A stretch of DNA of 64,000 nucleotides from NCBI GenBank assembly GCA_963706885.1, contig CAVPNX010000018.1, positions 35,839-99,838 on the forward strand. Reading direction: 5' to 3'. Every line of letters begins with the position of its first letter. Position 1 is the stretch's first letter. The stretch is from Prado023 sp963706885 (GTDB lineage Bacteria > Actinomycetota > Actinomycetes > S36-B12 > CAIYMF01). The notes below the pieces were generated by a model. That model saw only the letters and a list, made by a program, of their open reading frames with translations, ran no database searches and had not been told where the DNA came from. Shown here one piece after another: positions 1-8,763 of this stretch. The position numbers and the translations under genes are program-made.

Positions 1-839
1 AGATGTACGCCGCCCTGGTCGTGGGCCTGCGCGACTACGTGCGCAAGAACGGGTTCCGCTCCGTCACGTTCGGCATGTCCGGGGGCATCGACTCCGCGCT
101 GGTCGCCGCCATCGCCGCCGACGCGATCGGCGGCGAGAACGTCCATGGCATCTCGATGCCGAGCAGGTACTCCTCGCAGCACTCCCAGGACGACGCGCTC
201 GACCTCGCCGCGCGGATCGGCGCCCCCATCCGCCGGATCCCGATCGCCCCGATGGTCGACGCGTACATGTCCTGCATGGAGCTCACCGGCCTGGCCGAGG
301 AGAACCTGCAGGCCCGGGTCCGGGGCACGACCGTCATGGCCCTGAGCAACCAGGAGGGCCACCTGGTGCTGGCCCCGGGCAACAAGAGCGAGCTGTCCGT
401 CGGGTACTCGACGATCTACGGCGACGCGGTCGGCGGGTTCGGCCCGATCAAGGACGTGCCCAAGACGTGGGTGTTCCGCCTGGCCCGCTGGCGCAACGCG
501 GAGGCCGAGCGCCTGGGTCGGACCCCACCCATCCCACCGAACTCGATCGACAAGCCCCCGTCGGCCGAGCTGCGCCCGGACCAGAGGGACACCGACTCGT
601 TGCCGGAGTACGACGTGCTCGATGCGATCCTCGATGCCTACGTCGAACGGGACCTCGGGGCCGAGGAGATCGTGGCGCTGGGCCACGACCAGGCACTGGT
701 CGAGCGGGTCCTGCGGATGACCGACCTCGCCGAGTACAAGCGCCGCCAGTACCCGATCGGGACGAAGATCACGCCCCGCTCGTTCGGCCGTGACCGCCGC
801 CAGCCGATCACCAACCGCTACCGGGAGCTGGCCGACTGA
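1..839 (+). CDS. nadE: Glutamine-dependent NAD+ synthetase, C-terminal part (5' end outside window)
   Basis: This is the synthetase (amide-transfer) part of NAD+ synthetase, which converts deamido-NAD to NAD+ with ATP in the cytoplasm. The frame is open from the window edge, so the start and the N-terminal glutaminase domain expected in the long NadE form lie upstream. The ATP-pyrophosphatase P-loop SGGIDSA is at about residues 26-32 of the visible part. The conserved stretch LAPGNKSELSVGYSTIYGD follows, and the C-terminal YKRRQYPIGTKI is typical of glutamine-dependent enzymes. Visible length is 278 residues. The stop is followed by a 144-bp gap before panB, so the two are probably separate transcripts. 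Family assignment is firm. Whether the missing N-terminus is intact cannot be seen. Confidence 0.93.
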   Translation, partial: MYAALVVGLRDYVRKNGFRSVTFGMSGGIDSALVAAIAADAIGGENVHGISMPSRYSSQHSQDDALDLAARIGAPIRRIPIAPMVDAYMSCMELTGLAEENLQARVRGTTVMALSNQEGHLVLAPGNKSELSVGYSTIYGDAVGGFGPIKDVPKTWVFRLARWRNAEAERLGRTPPIPPNSIDKPPSAELRPDQRDTDSLPEYDVLDAILDAYVERDLGAEEIVALGHDQALVERVLRMTDLAEYKRRQYPIGTKITPRSFGRDRRQPITNRYRELAD

Positions 840-983
840 TCAACACCCGGTGACCGATCTGCCCCGGCGTTTGCCGGCCCCGGTATCCGGGAACACCGCC
901 TCTGGCCAAGTGGCGCACGACGTGCGACCATTCGTGTCGTCCGGGGACTCCGTTCGTGAGCCTCGAGATGGGAGAGATCGAAC

Positions 984-1850
984 ATGAGCCTGTCCGCCGC
1001 CTCCGGCGCCCCCCAGTCCACCTCCCCCACCCTGTACGGCGCTGCGCCGACGGGACGTAGGGTCACCACGCGCGACCTGATCGCGGCGAAGGCCCGGGGC
1101 GAGAAGTGGCCCATGATCACCGCGTACGACGCACTGACCGCGCGCATCTTCGACGAGGCGGGAATCCCCGTGATGCTCGTCGGCGACTCGGCCGCGATGG
1201 TCGTGTACGGCTACGACTCGACTGTCCCGGTCACCGTCGACGACCTGCTTCCGCTGGCGGCCGCGGTGGTCCGCGGGTCGAAGCGCGCGCTGGTGGTCGG
1301 CGACCTTCCGTTCGGCTCCTACCAGGCCTCCCCCCAGCAGGCCCTGGAGACCGCCGCCCGGTTCATGAAGGAGGCCGGTGTCCAGGCGGTGAAGCTCGAG
1401 GGCGGCGCCCGCGTGCTGCCGCAGGTCGAGACCCTGGTCGCCGCCGGCATCCCGGTGATGGCGCACCTGGGGCTGACCCCGCAGTCGGTCAACCAGCTGG
1501 GTGGCTACCGGGTCCAGGGCCGCGGCGAGGACGGCGAGATCCTGATGCAGGACGCGAAGGCCATGGAGGCCGCCGGGGCGTTCGCCATCGTCCTGGAGGT
1601 CGTCCCGAGCGATCTCGCCGAGCGGGTCACTCGCAGCCTGTCCATCCCCACGATCGGGATCGGGGCCGGGGCATCCACCGACGCCCAGGTGCTCGTCTGG
1701 CAGGACATGGCGGGGCTCACCCCGGGCCGGCCGGCCAAGTTCGTCAAGCGGTACGCCGAGGTGGGTGCGGTGCTGTCGGCGGCGGTGCACGAGTGGGCCG
1801 ACGAGGTCGTGGCCGGCACCTACCCCGGTCCGGAGCACCAGTACAGCTGA
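984..1850 (+). CDS. panB: 3-methyl-2-oxobutanoate hydroxymethyltransferase
   Basis: PanB transfers a hydroxymethyl group from 5,10-methylene-tetrahydrofolate to alpha-ketoisovalerate, giving ketopantoate, the first step of pantothenate and CoA synthesis. The 288-residue protein is of normal family length with a short N-terminal extension. Recognisable blocks are the start of the barrel (ITAYDALTARIFDEAGI), the metal-binding VGDSAAMV, the KLEGG segment, HLGLTPQSVNQLGGY, and IGIGAG near the C-terminus. ATG 984 is preceded by a GGGAGAG ribosome-binding site. No other pantothenate gene is adjacent, so it is probably transcribed alone. Identification is firm. Confidence 0.96.
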   Translation: MSLSAASGAPQSTSPTLYGAAPTGRRVTTRDLIAAKARGEKWPMITAYDALTARIFDEAGIPVMLVGDSAAMVVYGYDSTVPVTVDDLLPLAAAVVRGSKRALVVGDLPFGSYQASPQQALETAARFMKEAGVQAVKLEGGARVLPQVETLVAAGIPVMAHLGLTPQSVNQLGGYRVQGRGEDGEILMQDAKAMEAAGAFAIVLEVVPSDLAERVTRSLSIPTIGIGAGASTDAQVLVWQDMAGLTPGRPAKFVKRYAEVGAVLSAAVHEWADEVVAGTYPGPEHQYS

Positions 1851-1946
1851 GCCCGCTGGGACCTCGATTGCCCCACCGTGCCCGGAGGTGGACAATCGTC
1901 CCCCGTGCCTGAGGGTCAGGAACGGACTCGCAGGGTGCACCTCCGG

Positions 1947-3216
1947 ATGGACCTGCGCCCCCTGCGGCACTCGCGCGACTTCCGATGGGTGTTCACCTCC
2001 GGCCTGGTGACCTTCCTGGGCTCCATGGTCACGATGGTCGCCCTGCCCTTCCAGGTGGCCGAGCTGACCGGTTCGTTCGTCGCAGTCGGCCTCATCGGGT
2101 TGGCCGAGCTCGTGCCGCTCATCGTGTTCGGCCTCTGGGGCGGGGCCATGGCAGACGCCGTGGACCGCCGCCGGATGGTGCTGGTCACCGAGTTCTCCAG
2201 CCTGGCGCTCTCGGTGATCCTGCTGGTCAATGCCCTGCAACCGGACCCGCACCTGTGGGTGATCTACGTGGTCGCGATGCTCTTCGCCGCGGTGGACGGG
2301 CTCCAGCGGCCCTCGCTGGAGGCGATCATCCCCCGGGTCGTGCGCTACGACGAGCTGGCCGCCGCCGGCGCGTTGAACTCCCTGCGCTGGCAGGTGGGCG
2401 AGATCGTCGGTCCGGCTCTCGGCGGCCTGCTCATCGCGGGGTTCGGCGTCTGGTCGGCCTACGCGTTCGACGCCGCCACCTTCCTCATCTCCGGCCTGGC
2501 GCTCTGGCGCCTCCGGTCGATCCCGCCGAGTGAGTCCGCCGAGCCGGCCAGCCTGAGCCGGATCGGAGAGGGGATGCGCTACGCGTGGTCGCGCAAGGAC
2601 CTGATGGGCACCTACGCGGTGGACACGATGGCGATGGTCTTCGCATTCCCCTACGCCCTGTTCCCGTTCCTGGCGGAGGATCTCGGGGCGCCGTGGGTCC
2701 TCGGGTTCCTGTACTCCGCCGGCGCGGTGGGCAGCCTGGTGGCCACCCTGACCAGCGGCTGGACGGGACACGTGCACCACCACGGCCGGGCCGTCCTCGT
2801 GGCCGCGATCTGCTGGGGGCTGGCGATCGCGGGCGTGGGCCTGAGCGACTCGGTGGCGATCGTCCTGCTGATGCTGGGCCTGGCCGGGGCTGCGGACATG
2901 ATCTCCGGGCTGTTCCGGATGCTCATCTGGAACCAGACGATCCCCGACGAGCTGCGCGGGCGCATGGCGGGGGTGGAGCTGCTCAGCTACTCACTGGGCC
3001 CGACCCTGGGCCAGGTCCGCTCGACCGGCGTGGCCGCCGTGACCTCGCTGCGCACAAGCCTCGTGACAGGTGGTCTGCTGTGCGCAGCAGGCGGGGTCGT
3101 GCTCGCCTTCGCCCTGCCGAGCCTCTGGCGGTTCGACGACCGGACCGACCCCAATGCCGTGCGCGAGCGGACCCTGCGTGCGGCCCGAGCGGCATCGCGA
3201 GCCCGAGCGCGAGTGA
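1947..3216 (+). CDS. MFS transporter, EntS-like (one frame break near the 3' end)
   Basis: This is a major facilitator of the MFS_3/EntS group (12 membrane helices), which are mostly exporters of siderophores or drugs. The substrate is not evident. The loop after helix 2 carries the MFS motif (ADAVDRRRMVLV). ATG 1947 begins MDLRPLRHSRDFRWVF, a usual N-terminus for this group; GTG 1935 is an alternative. As read, the frame runs on with no stop to 3539, through the oppositely oriented gene at 3244-3426. Dropping one base near 3160-3185 instead gives a short charged tail ending at TGA 3214-3216 and a protein of about 422 residues, a normal length. I take the run-on as a single-base insertion artefact. 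Confidence 0.8.
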
Positions 3217-3243
3217 GCCACCGGAGCCCCGGGCGTCGGCGGA

Positions 3244-3426
3244 TCAGTCCTCGAGGTCGTCGTCGTTCCAGCGCTGGTCATGGTCCCAGGCCTCGGAGCG
3301 CTGGTGCGCGCGCTCGAGTGCGGCCTGGGCGGCCGCCTGGTCGGGATAGGGTCCGAGGCGCTCCGCGTGGGCGCACCCCACGTCCGGCTCCACCGCCCCG
3401 TGGGTCAGGCAGTACCAGTACGACAT
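3244..3426 (-). CDS. Small conserved actinobacterial protein of 60 residues
   Basis: This 60-residue protein begins MSYWYCLTHGAVEPDVGC and ends in a highly acidic tail (WNDDDLED). The start is strongly supported by a GAGGAGG ribosome-binding site about 6 nt before the ATG. The N-terminal Y-W-Y-C-L...H...C arrangement with an R-L-G-P-Y segment resembles short uncharacterised proteins that recur in actinobacteria, in which the alternating Cys/His residues could bind a metal. The central region (residues 25-45) is Ala/Glu-rich and probably helical. It lies antisense to the end of the MFS gene and is divergent from methionine aminopeptidase. Function is unknown. Confidence 0.72.
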   Translation of the reverse strand: MSYWYCLTHGAVEPDVGCAHAERLGPYPDQAAAQAALERAHQRSEAWDHDQRWNDDDLED

Positions 3427-3496
3427 GGAGTCCTCCTCGCCTGAGGGCCGGCTACCAGCCCCGACGCTACCGGCCGCGCTCGGGACGTGTCCTGCG

Positions 3497-3502
3497 TACT
3501 CT
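3497..3502 (+). promoter_or_regulatory. -10 element TACTCT, leaderless start of map
   Basis: TACTCT is followed by 6 nt and then the ATG of methionine aminopeptidase, with no ribosome-binding site between. Transcription would start at or next to the start codon. The same spacing recurs at several genes in this window. Confidence 0.55.
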
Positions 3503-3508
3503 TGCTCC

Positions 3509-4375
3509 ATGCCGACCGCCCCCACGCGCGCCCCCCTGACCCCGGGACGGATCTCCCCCCGCCGCCCCGTGCCGGCCAGCATCGCGCGACCCGAGTACGT
3601 CGACCGACCCCGGCCCGCGCCGTACACGGGCGGCGAGGTCAAGGACGCCGCGACCATCGAGGCCATGCGCGTCGCCAGCCGGCTGGCGGCCCAGGCCCTG
3701 GCCGAGGTGGGTCGCGCCATCGCCCCGGGCGTCACCACCGACGAGCTCGACCGGGTGGGCCACGAGTTCCTCTGCGACCACGGGGCCTACCCCTCCACCC
3801 TCGGGTACCGCGGGTTCCCCAAGTCGCTGTGCAGCAGCCTCAACGAGGTCATCTGCCACGGCATCCCCGACGACACGGTCCTGCGCGAGGGGGACATCTG
3901 CAACATCGACATCACCGCCTTCCTCGGCGGTGTGCATGGCGACACCAACGCCACCTTCCTGGTCGGCGAGGTGGACCAGGAGGTGCGCCTGCTCGTCGAG
4001 CGCACGCAGGAGGCCACGATGCGCTCCATCAACGCGGTCCGCCCCGGTCGGCCGATCAACGTGATCGGCCGCGTCATCGAGTCCTACGCCAGGCGCTTCG
4101 GGTACGGGGTCGTCCGCGACTTCACCGGCCACGGGATCGGCACGTCCTTCCACACCGGGCTGGTGATCCCGCACTTCGACGACCCGCACTCCGACACCCT
4201 GATGCTGCCCGGCATGACCTTCACGATCGAACCGATGCTGACGCTGGGCACCTACGACTACACGATGTGGTCCGACGGGTGGACGGCCGTGACCAAGGAC
4301 GGCAGCTGGACCGCCCAGTTCGAGCACACCCTGCTGGTCACCGAGGACGGCGCCGAGATCCTGACGCTGCCCTGA
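3509..4375 (+). CDS. map: Methionine aminopeptidase, type I (MapB-like)
   Basis: This enzyme removes the N-terminal methionine from nascent proteins. The 288-residue protein has a proline/arginine-rich N-terminal extension of about 40 residues before the pita-bread catalytic domain, as in actinobacterial MapB. The expected dinuclear metal ligands are present: the two Asp in NIDITAFLGGVHGDTN, His in TGHGIG, Glu in TIEPML, and Glu in QFEHTL. The start at 3509 is chosen because it follows a leaderless-type -10 element and fits the family. A reading that begins at 3425 would overlap the opposite small gene and adds nothing conserved. Family assignment is firm. Confidence 0.93.
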   Translation: MPTAPTRAPLTPGRISPRRPVPASIARPEYVDRPRPAPYTGGEVKDAATIEAMRVASRLAAQALAEVGRAIAPGVTTDELDRVGHEFLCDHGAYPSTLGYRGFPKSLCSSLNEVICHGIPDDTVLREGDICNIDITAFLGGVHGDTNATFLVGEVDQEVRLLVERTQEATMRSINAVRPGRPINVIGRVIESYARRFGYGVVRDFTGHGIGTSFHTGLVIPHFDDPHSDTLMLPGMTFTIEPMLTLGTYDYTMWSDGWTAVTKDGSWTAQFEHTLLVTEDGAEILTLP

Positions 4376-4413
4376 TCGGGACCTTCGACCCGGTTCACCC
4401 TTCAACCAGCCGG

Positions 4414-4419
4414 TACCAT
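4414..4419 (+). promoter_or_regulatory. -10 element TACCAT, leaderless start of the MarR gene
   Basis: TACCAT ends 7 nt before ATG 4427. The ATG inside this hexamer (4418) is in frame but would lie within the promoter, so the downstream ATG is the likely start. Confidence 0.5.
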
Positions 4420-4426
4420 GGGGGGC

Positions 4427-4888
4427 ATGACCAGGTGGCTGACGGAGGACGAGCAGAGGCTGTGGCGTGGCTGGTTGGCCGCGAGCATGCTGCTGCCCGA
4501 GCGCATCAACCGTGACCTGCAGGAGCAGCACGGCCTCACCGGCACCGACTACCAGATCCTCGTGGAGCTCTCGGAGTCCCCCGAGCGCCGGATGCGGATG
4601 AGCACGTTGGCCGAGCACACGCAGCTCTCCCGCAGCCGCCTGTCCCACCAGATCGACCGCATGACCAAGGCCGGCCTGGTGACCCGTCAGGAGTGCGCCC
4701 AGGACGGCCGCGGCATGTTCGCGGTCCTCACCGAGCAGGGCTGGGAGACGATCGTCGCAGCCGCGCCGGACCACGTGGAGAGCGTGCGCCGGCACCTGGT
4801 CGACCGGTTGACCCCCGAGCAGTTCGCGGCCTTCGGTGAGGCGTGCATCATCGTGGCCGACGCCGCGAGCGCCGGCGACGCCTCCTAG
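4427..4888 (+). CDS. MarR-family transcriptional regulator
   Basis: This is a 153-residue winged-helix regulator of the MarR family, expected to bind DNA as a dimer and respond to a small ligand or oxidant. The recognition region is visible around residues 60-85 (MSTLAEHTQLSRSRLSHQID), followed by the wing with TRQECAQDGRG, the usual D-x-R-G turn. N- and C-terminal helices would form the dimer interface. The gene ends convergently, overlapping by 4 bp the end of the CPBP protease gene. Its target is not obvious because no divergent partner adjoins it. Family call is firm; ligand unknown. Confidence 0.9.
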   Translation: MTRWLTEDEQRLWRGWLAASMLLPERINRDLQEQHGLTGTDYQILVELSESPERRMRMSTLAEHTQLSRSRLSHQIDRMTKAGLVTRQECAQDGRGMFAVLTEQGWETIVAAAPDHVESVRRHLVDRLTPEQFAAFGEACIIVADAASAGDAS

Positions 4889-5667
4889 CCGGACGGGTCC
4901 GGTCCCTCCGAAGGGCCGTCGTCTGCATCCGCGGCCCCGGGCCCGCCCGCCACTGCCTCGTCCGCCCGCTCACGGGCCCGTTGCTGCCGGCGGCCCACCA
5001 GCCACGCGGCGATCGAACCCGGTCCGTTCATCGCCCAGTGCAGGCCCATCGGAGCCAGGACGCTGCCGCTGACCACCACCAGCAGCGCGAACAGGAGGCC
5101 GGCACCACCGGTGGCCAGGATGGTCACCGCCACCGTCGCGGTCTTGGCCCCCCACCCGGATCCCAGCTGGCTGGTCAGGGAGTGCGAGTCGTGCATCTCC
5201 AGGGCCGGCAGGATGTGCCACAGGCCGAACACGAACGCCGACCCGAGCACACCAACAACCGTGCCGTACATGCTCGTCAGCAGGCCCAGCAGGACCGAGC
5301 GGAACACGACCTCCTCGAGCAGGACGGTCCCCAACGGGACCTCCACCAGCGACTTGTGGGCGACCTGCGCACCGGAGGTCCCCATCACGCGCTCGTCGGC
5401 GAACAGCGGGTGCAGACGCGGGATGGCCACACCCGCAGCCATCGCGAGGGACACCACCAGGATGCTTCCCAGCCCCCAGGCCAGGCCCGTCACCCAGCTG
5501 CCCAGCGACATCTCCTCCAGCGAGAGGCCCACGCGGTACCCGAACAGCAGGAAGGCAACTGTCCACACGAGAGCCAGCGGCACGTACCACCGGCGGCTCA
5601 CGTGGAAGGTCGTGACGCTCGCCAGGAGCATCAGGACCAGGAGTAGCCCGAGGGTCACCTCATCCAC
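4885..5667 (-). CDS. CPBP family intramembrane glutamic endopeptidase
   Basis: This is a 260-residue multi-spanning membrane protein with the three CPBP/Rce1 motifs: EExxxR (E118, E119, R123 in LLEEVVFRS), FxxxH (F147...H151) and HxxxN (H210...N214 in HWAMN). Together these form the catalytic site of the intramembrane protease fold. About seven or eight hydrophobic segments are visible, and the last 35 residues are a polar, acidic tail. The start overlaps the end of the upstream ion-channel gene by 8 bp, so the two are translationally coupled. Substrates of bacterial CPBP proteins are mostly unknown; some act in bacteriocin immunity or protein processing. Confidence 0.9.
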   Translation of the reverse strand: MDEVTLGLLLVLMLLASVTTFHVSRRWYVPLALVWTVAFLLFGYRVGLSLEEMSLGSWVTGLAWGLGSILVVSLAMAAGVAIPRLHPLFADERVMGTSGAQVAHKSLVEVPLGTVLLEEVVFRSVLLGLLTSMYGTVVGVLGSAFVFGLWHILPALEMHDSHSLTSQLGSGWGAKTATVAVTILATGGAGLLFALLVVVSGSVLAPMGLHWAMNGPGSIAAWLVGRRQQRARERADEAVAGGPGAADADDGPSEGPDPSG

Positions 5668-6253
5668 TGGCGGAAGTGCTCCCCGGCTGTTCGTGCGGCT
5701 CTGCCACGCCCTGCTGCTGGGCGGTCTCCACGACCCGCCTGACCCCGAAGCCCAGGACCTTGACCGTCGTGCCCAGGAGGACTGCCCCGAGAACCATCTG
5801 GATCATCACCATGATCCGTGCGGGGTCCGACACCGCCGCGATGTCGCCGAAGCCGACCGTCGACATGATCGTCATCGCGAAGTACAGGGCGCCGACCTTG
5901 TTCAGCTCCTGGCTGAAGGCCTCGGGTGTGGACACCGAGATGGACAGGTAGACCAACGCGTAGAGGGTGACGAAGAGGCCGAACACCAGGCACAGCGCCT
6001 GGACGGCGGTAAGGACGGGGGTGTCCGACCGCGACAGCCGCAGCATCTGCCGGGCGAAGACAACGAAGATCACCACGAGTCCCACGAACGCCAGTACCAC
6101 GGCGAACCTCGCCGAGCCCGTGTCCTTCACCGGCAGGAGGGCGTACACGACCAGCGTGGCCGCGATGACGCCGACCACCCGGGCCACGAAGCCGAGCAGC
6201 AGTCGGCGCCGCGTCCGCGGGTCCATCGCCTTGACGTCGTCAGGGGTGCGCAT
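5660..6253 (-). CDS. Potassium channel family protein (ion_trans_2)
   Basis: This 197-residue membrane protein has the K+ selectivity filter TVGFGD at residues 132-137 between two hydrophobic helices (about 85-107 and 145-170). Two further helices (about 20-42 and 48-67) precede them. It has no RCK or cyclic-nucleotide domain; the C-terminus is a short polar tail. It should assemble as a tetramer conducting K+ across the cytoplasmic membrane. It is the first gene of a two-gene unit with the CPBP protease. The start ATG 6253 fits the onset of the conserved region. The family is firm; gating is unknown. Confidence 0.9.
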   Translation of the reverse strand: MRTPDDVKAMDPRTRRRLLLGFVARVVGVIAATLVVYALLPVKDTGSARFAVVLAFVGLVVIFVVFARQMLRLSRSDTPVLTAVQALCLVFGLFVTLYALVYLSISVSTPEAFSQELNKVGALYFAMTIMSTVGFGDIAAVSDPARIMVMIQMVLGAVLLGTTVKVLGFGVRRVVETAQQQGVAEPHEQPGSTSASG

Positions 6254-6313
6254 CGTCGGCCTCCGTCCAGGAACTGCCCGAAGCCTATCGGCAGCGGGCC
6301 GCGTGCCCGTGGC

Positions 6314-7264
6314 TCACAGGGCCAGGTGCGCGGCGATGACCACCAGGACCGATACCGCAGCCTCGACCCCGCCGATCATGGCCGGACGCATGCCGGGGCG
6401 CAGCAGGACGGCCCTGGCGAGCGCAGGGACGAACGCGACCAGCCACCAGGCACTGGCCAGCGCCGACCCCAGCGCGAGCACGCCGTGCCAGGCGAGGTTC
6501 ACCCGGCGGAACCGCACGTTGCCCGCCTCCCGCAGCAGCGACTTGACGTGCAGGACAGAGCCGGCCAGGTAGGCCGCGACGATCACGGTCGCCTCGAGGG
6601 TCGACGCCGCGAAGTCGTCGACGAGCGCGGCGGGTCCGGCGACCACGGCAACGGTCAGGGGCAGGGCGACGGTGGCCTGGGCGACCAGCATGAGGTCGTT
6701 GGCCACGCTGCGCTCACCCCTGCGTGCGGCGATCATCAGGCCGATCGCCCACAGCACCAGCAGCACGCCGGCCACAGCGAGCAGCCACGGGCGGGTGACA
6801 GCCAGGGGAAGGCCCAGCGCAGCGGTGAGGACCGCCCACGGGATCGCCCGCGATCGTTCCCGGCGGGCCAGCCGCGTCCAGGATCCCCGACGCACCCGCG
6901 CGGTGAGGGCGCGGCCCAGGTAGTAGCCCACGGGGTAGGCACACACCCATGCGGCGAGCAGGAGCCACCCGGCCGGGCTGGAGCCGGCCACGGCGAACCC
7001 GCAGAGCACCGGGACGATCAGGAACGCCCACGCGCCGTGCTGTGGGGGGATCTCCGGGCGCCAGACGGGCTCCCGTGCCCTGCGCGTCGCGCCCGAGGGC
7101 CTCGACCCGGCGGCGGGGCCAGGGGCAACGAGTCCGGGCGACCCCTCGCTGCCGGGCACCGGTGGAGCGGCTGAGGTGATGGAACGCACCGAGGTGGTGT
7201 CGCGCAGCGAGGCCAGTGCGGTGTACTCCCCGTTCGGGACCGCCCCGTACCTGTCGGCCGTCAT
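6314..7264 (-). CDS. YwiC-like membrane protein
   Basis: This 316-residue protein has a polar, low-complexity N-terminus of about 70 residues followed by eight or so hydrophobic segments. The membrane part starts with PPQHGAWAFL, the signature of the YwiC-like family, in which the His lies at the start of the first helix. The Bacillus ywiC gene lies in the nar region, but no biochemical role is established. ATG 7264 is preceded by GGAG at a good distance, and this site overlaps the stop of the upstream gene, suggesting coupling. An internal start nearer residue 70 is possible. Family call is good; function unknown. Confidence 0.82.
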   Translation of the reverse strand: MTADRYGAVPNGEYTALASLRDTTSVRSITSAAPPVPGSEGSPGLVAPGPAAGSRPSGATRRAREPVWRPEIPPQHGAWAFLIVPVLCGFAVAGSSPAGWLLLAAWVCAYPVGYYLGRALTARVRRGSWTRLARRERSRAIPWAVLTAALGLPLAVTRPWLLAVAGVLLVLWAIGLMIAARRGERSVANDLMLVAQATVALPLTVAVVAGPAALVDDFAASTLEATVIVAAYLAGSVLHVKSLLREAGNVRFRRVNLAWHGVLALGSALASAWWLVAFVPALARAVLLRPGMRPAMIGGVEAAVSVLVVIAAHLAL

Positions 7265-7270
7265 CGCCGA

Positions 7271-7636
7271 CTACTCCGGGTCCGCCGAGGGCACGTACTC
7301 CAGCAGGCAAGCGCCGGAGGCGTCGACCAGGCGGAGCCGATCCTCGCCCAGCTCGATCCCGCGGACCTCCTCGAGCAGTCGCAGGTAGGCATTCTCGGCC
7401 TCCATCGCCTGAGGGGGGCCTGCCATCATCGTCATCCCGAACGGGCCGAGCGCCAGCCCACCCTCGGGTCCGTCCCCGCACATGCCGAAGTAGCGGTTCA
7501 CCGGGGCCTTCCCACCGGCACGACCCTCCTGGAACCCCAGGTTCACCAGGAAGTCGCTCCAGTCGACGGACTGGTCACTGGCCCACGCCAGGTCCCACTG
7601 GGTCCCCCAGGGGATCACCTGCGCGGCATCCGACAT
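7271..7636 (-). CDS. Hypothetical protein, 121 residues
   Basis: This is a soluble acidic protein beginning MSDAAQVIPWGTQWDLAWAS. It has no signal peptide, membrane segment or motif that I recognise. A Gly/Met-rich middle (GPFGMTMMAGPPQAMEAEN) separates two probably folded parts, and the C-terminus (RLVDASGACLLEYVP) looks like a beta strand pair. The start at 7636 is chosen over a further upstream codon because a purine-rich GATGGGGGA precedes it. It is directly upstream of, and probably co-transcribed with, the YwiC-like gene. Function is unknown. Confidence 0.6.
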   Translation of the reverse strand: MSDAAQVIPWGTQWDLAWASDQSVDWSDFLVNLGFQEGRAGGKAPVNRYFGMCGDGPEGGLALGPFGMTMMAGPPQAMEAENAYLRLLEEVRGIELGEDRLRLVDASGACLLEYVPSADPE

Positions 7637-7738
7637 TCCCCCATCTTCGCCCACCACCGGACATCCACGCACGTGGGGGCGGCGACGGCCACCTGCTGCG
7701 CCGGCAGCGAACGCGCGATTATTTCTCCAACCCCTAGG

Positions 7739-7766
7739 TTGCCAAATTCACCTCGGCCGTTACGCT
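7739..7766 (+). promoter_or_regulatory. Promoter of cysK: TTGCCA - 16 bp - TACGCT
   Basis: The -35-like TTGCCA is at 7739-7744 and the -10-like TACGCT at 7761-7766. The ATG of cysK follows after 6 nt with no ribosome-binding site, so a leaderless transcript is likely. Confidence 0.55.
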
Positions 7767-7772
7767 TCCTCC

Positions 7773-8707
7773 ATGAACATCGCCTCTGACGTGACCGGCC
7801 TCATCGGAAACACCCCCCTCGTGCGCCTGAACCGGGTGACGGATGGGGCAGGAGCCACCGTGCTGGCCAAGCTCGAGTTCTTCAACCCGGCCAACTCGGT
7901 CAAGGACAGGATCGGCGTGTCGATGATCGACGCCGCCCAGGACGCCGGGCTGATCGGCCCGGACACCGTGATCGTCGAGCCGACCAGCGGCAACACCGGC
8001 ATCGCCCTGGCCATGGTGTGCGCCGCGCGTGGGATCCCGTGCATCCTGACGATGCCGGAGACCATGAGCAAGGAGCGGCGGATGGTCCTGCGCGCCTACG
8101 GCGCCGAGATCGTCCTCACGCCCGGGCCCCGAGGGCATGGGCGGGGCCATCGCGAAGGCCAAGGAGCTCGTCGCGGCCAACCCGAACTACCTGATGCCCC
8201 AGCAGTTCGAGAACGCCGCGAACCCGGCGATCCACCGGCGCACGACAGCCGAGGAGATCTGGAACGACACCGACGGCACCGTCGACATCGTGGTCGCCGG
8301 CGTGGGCACCGGCGGGACGATCACCGGCGTGGGTCAGGTGCTCAAGGAGCGCAAGCCCGGGGTGCAGATCATCGCCGTGGAGCCGGCTGCCTCCCCGGTC
8401 CTGTCCGGTGGGGTCAAGGGCCCGCACCCCCTCGCCGGGCATCGGCGCCGGCTTCGTCCCCGCGATCCTGGACACCACTGTGTACGACGAGGTCGTCACC
8501 GTGGATGCCCCCGACGCGATGGCCACCGCCCGGCGCGCCGCCGCCGAGGAGGGGCTGCTCGTCGGGATCTCCTCCGGCGCCGCGATCTGGGCCGCCACCA
8601 AGGTCGCGGCGCGCCCGGAGAACGCCGGGAAGACGATCGTCGTCATCATCCCGTCGTACGGGGAGCGCTACCTGTCCACCGCGCTCTTCGCCGACCTGGC
8701 CGAGTAG
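7773..8707 (+). CDS. cysK: Cysteine synthase A, broken by two single-base insertions
   Basis: CysK is a PLP enzyme that makes cysteine from O-acetylserine and sulfide. Conserved blocks are in order: IGNTPLVRLN, the PLP-lysine region NPANSVKDRIG, PTSGNTGIALA, the phosphate-binding GTGGTITG, and GISSGAA near the end. As read, the frame changes twice, near the C run at 8127-8130 and near the C run at 8427-8431. Each needs one base removed. The joined product is exactly 310 residues, the standard CysK length, with no lost conserved block. Recent indels or sequencing errors are therefore more likely than an old pseudogene. It sits directly upstream of cysE. Confidence 0.88.
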
Positions 8708-8763
8708 TCGGTGGCGCGCAGGCGACAGCCGGACCGGGACGGACGGGGACGGCCGGTTCGGCA

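Noticed and set aside
840..2783. A 647-codon frame on the minus strand over panB and the MFS gene
   Set aside because: Composition (Gln, His, Arg, Gly, Asp) is that of a shadow frame, and both genes beneath it are well identified.
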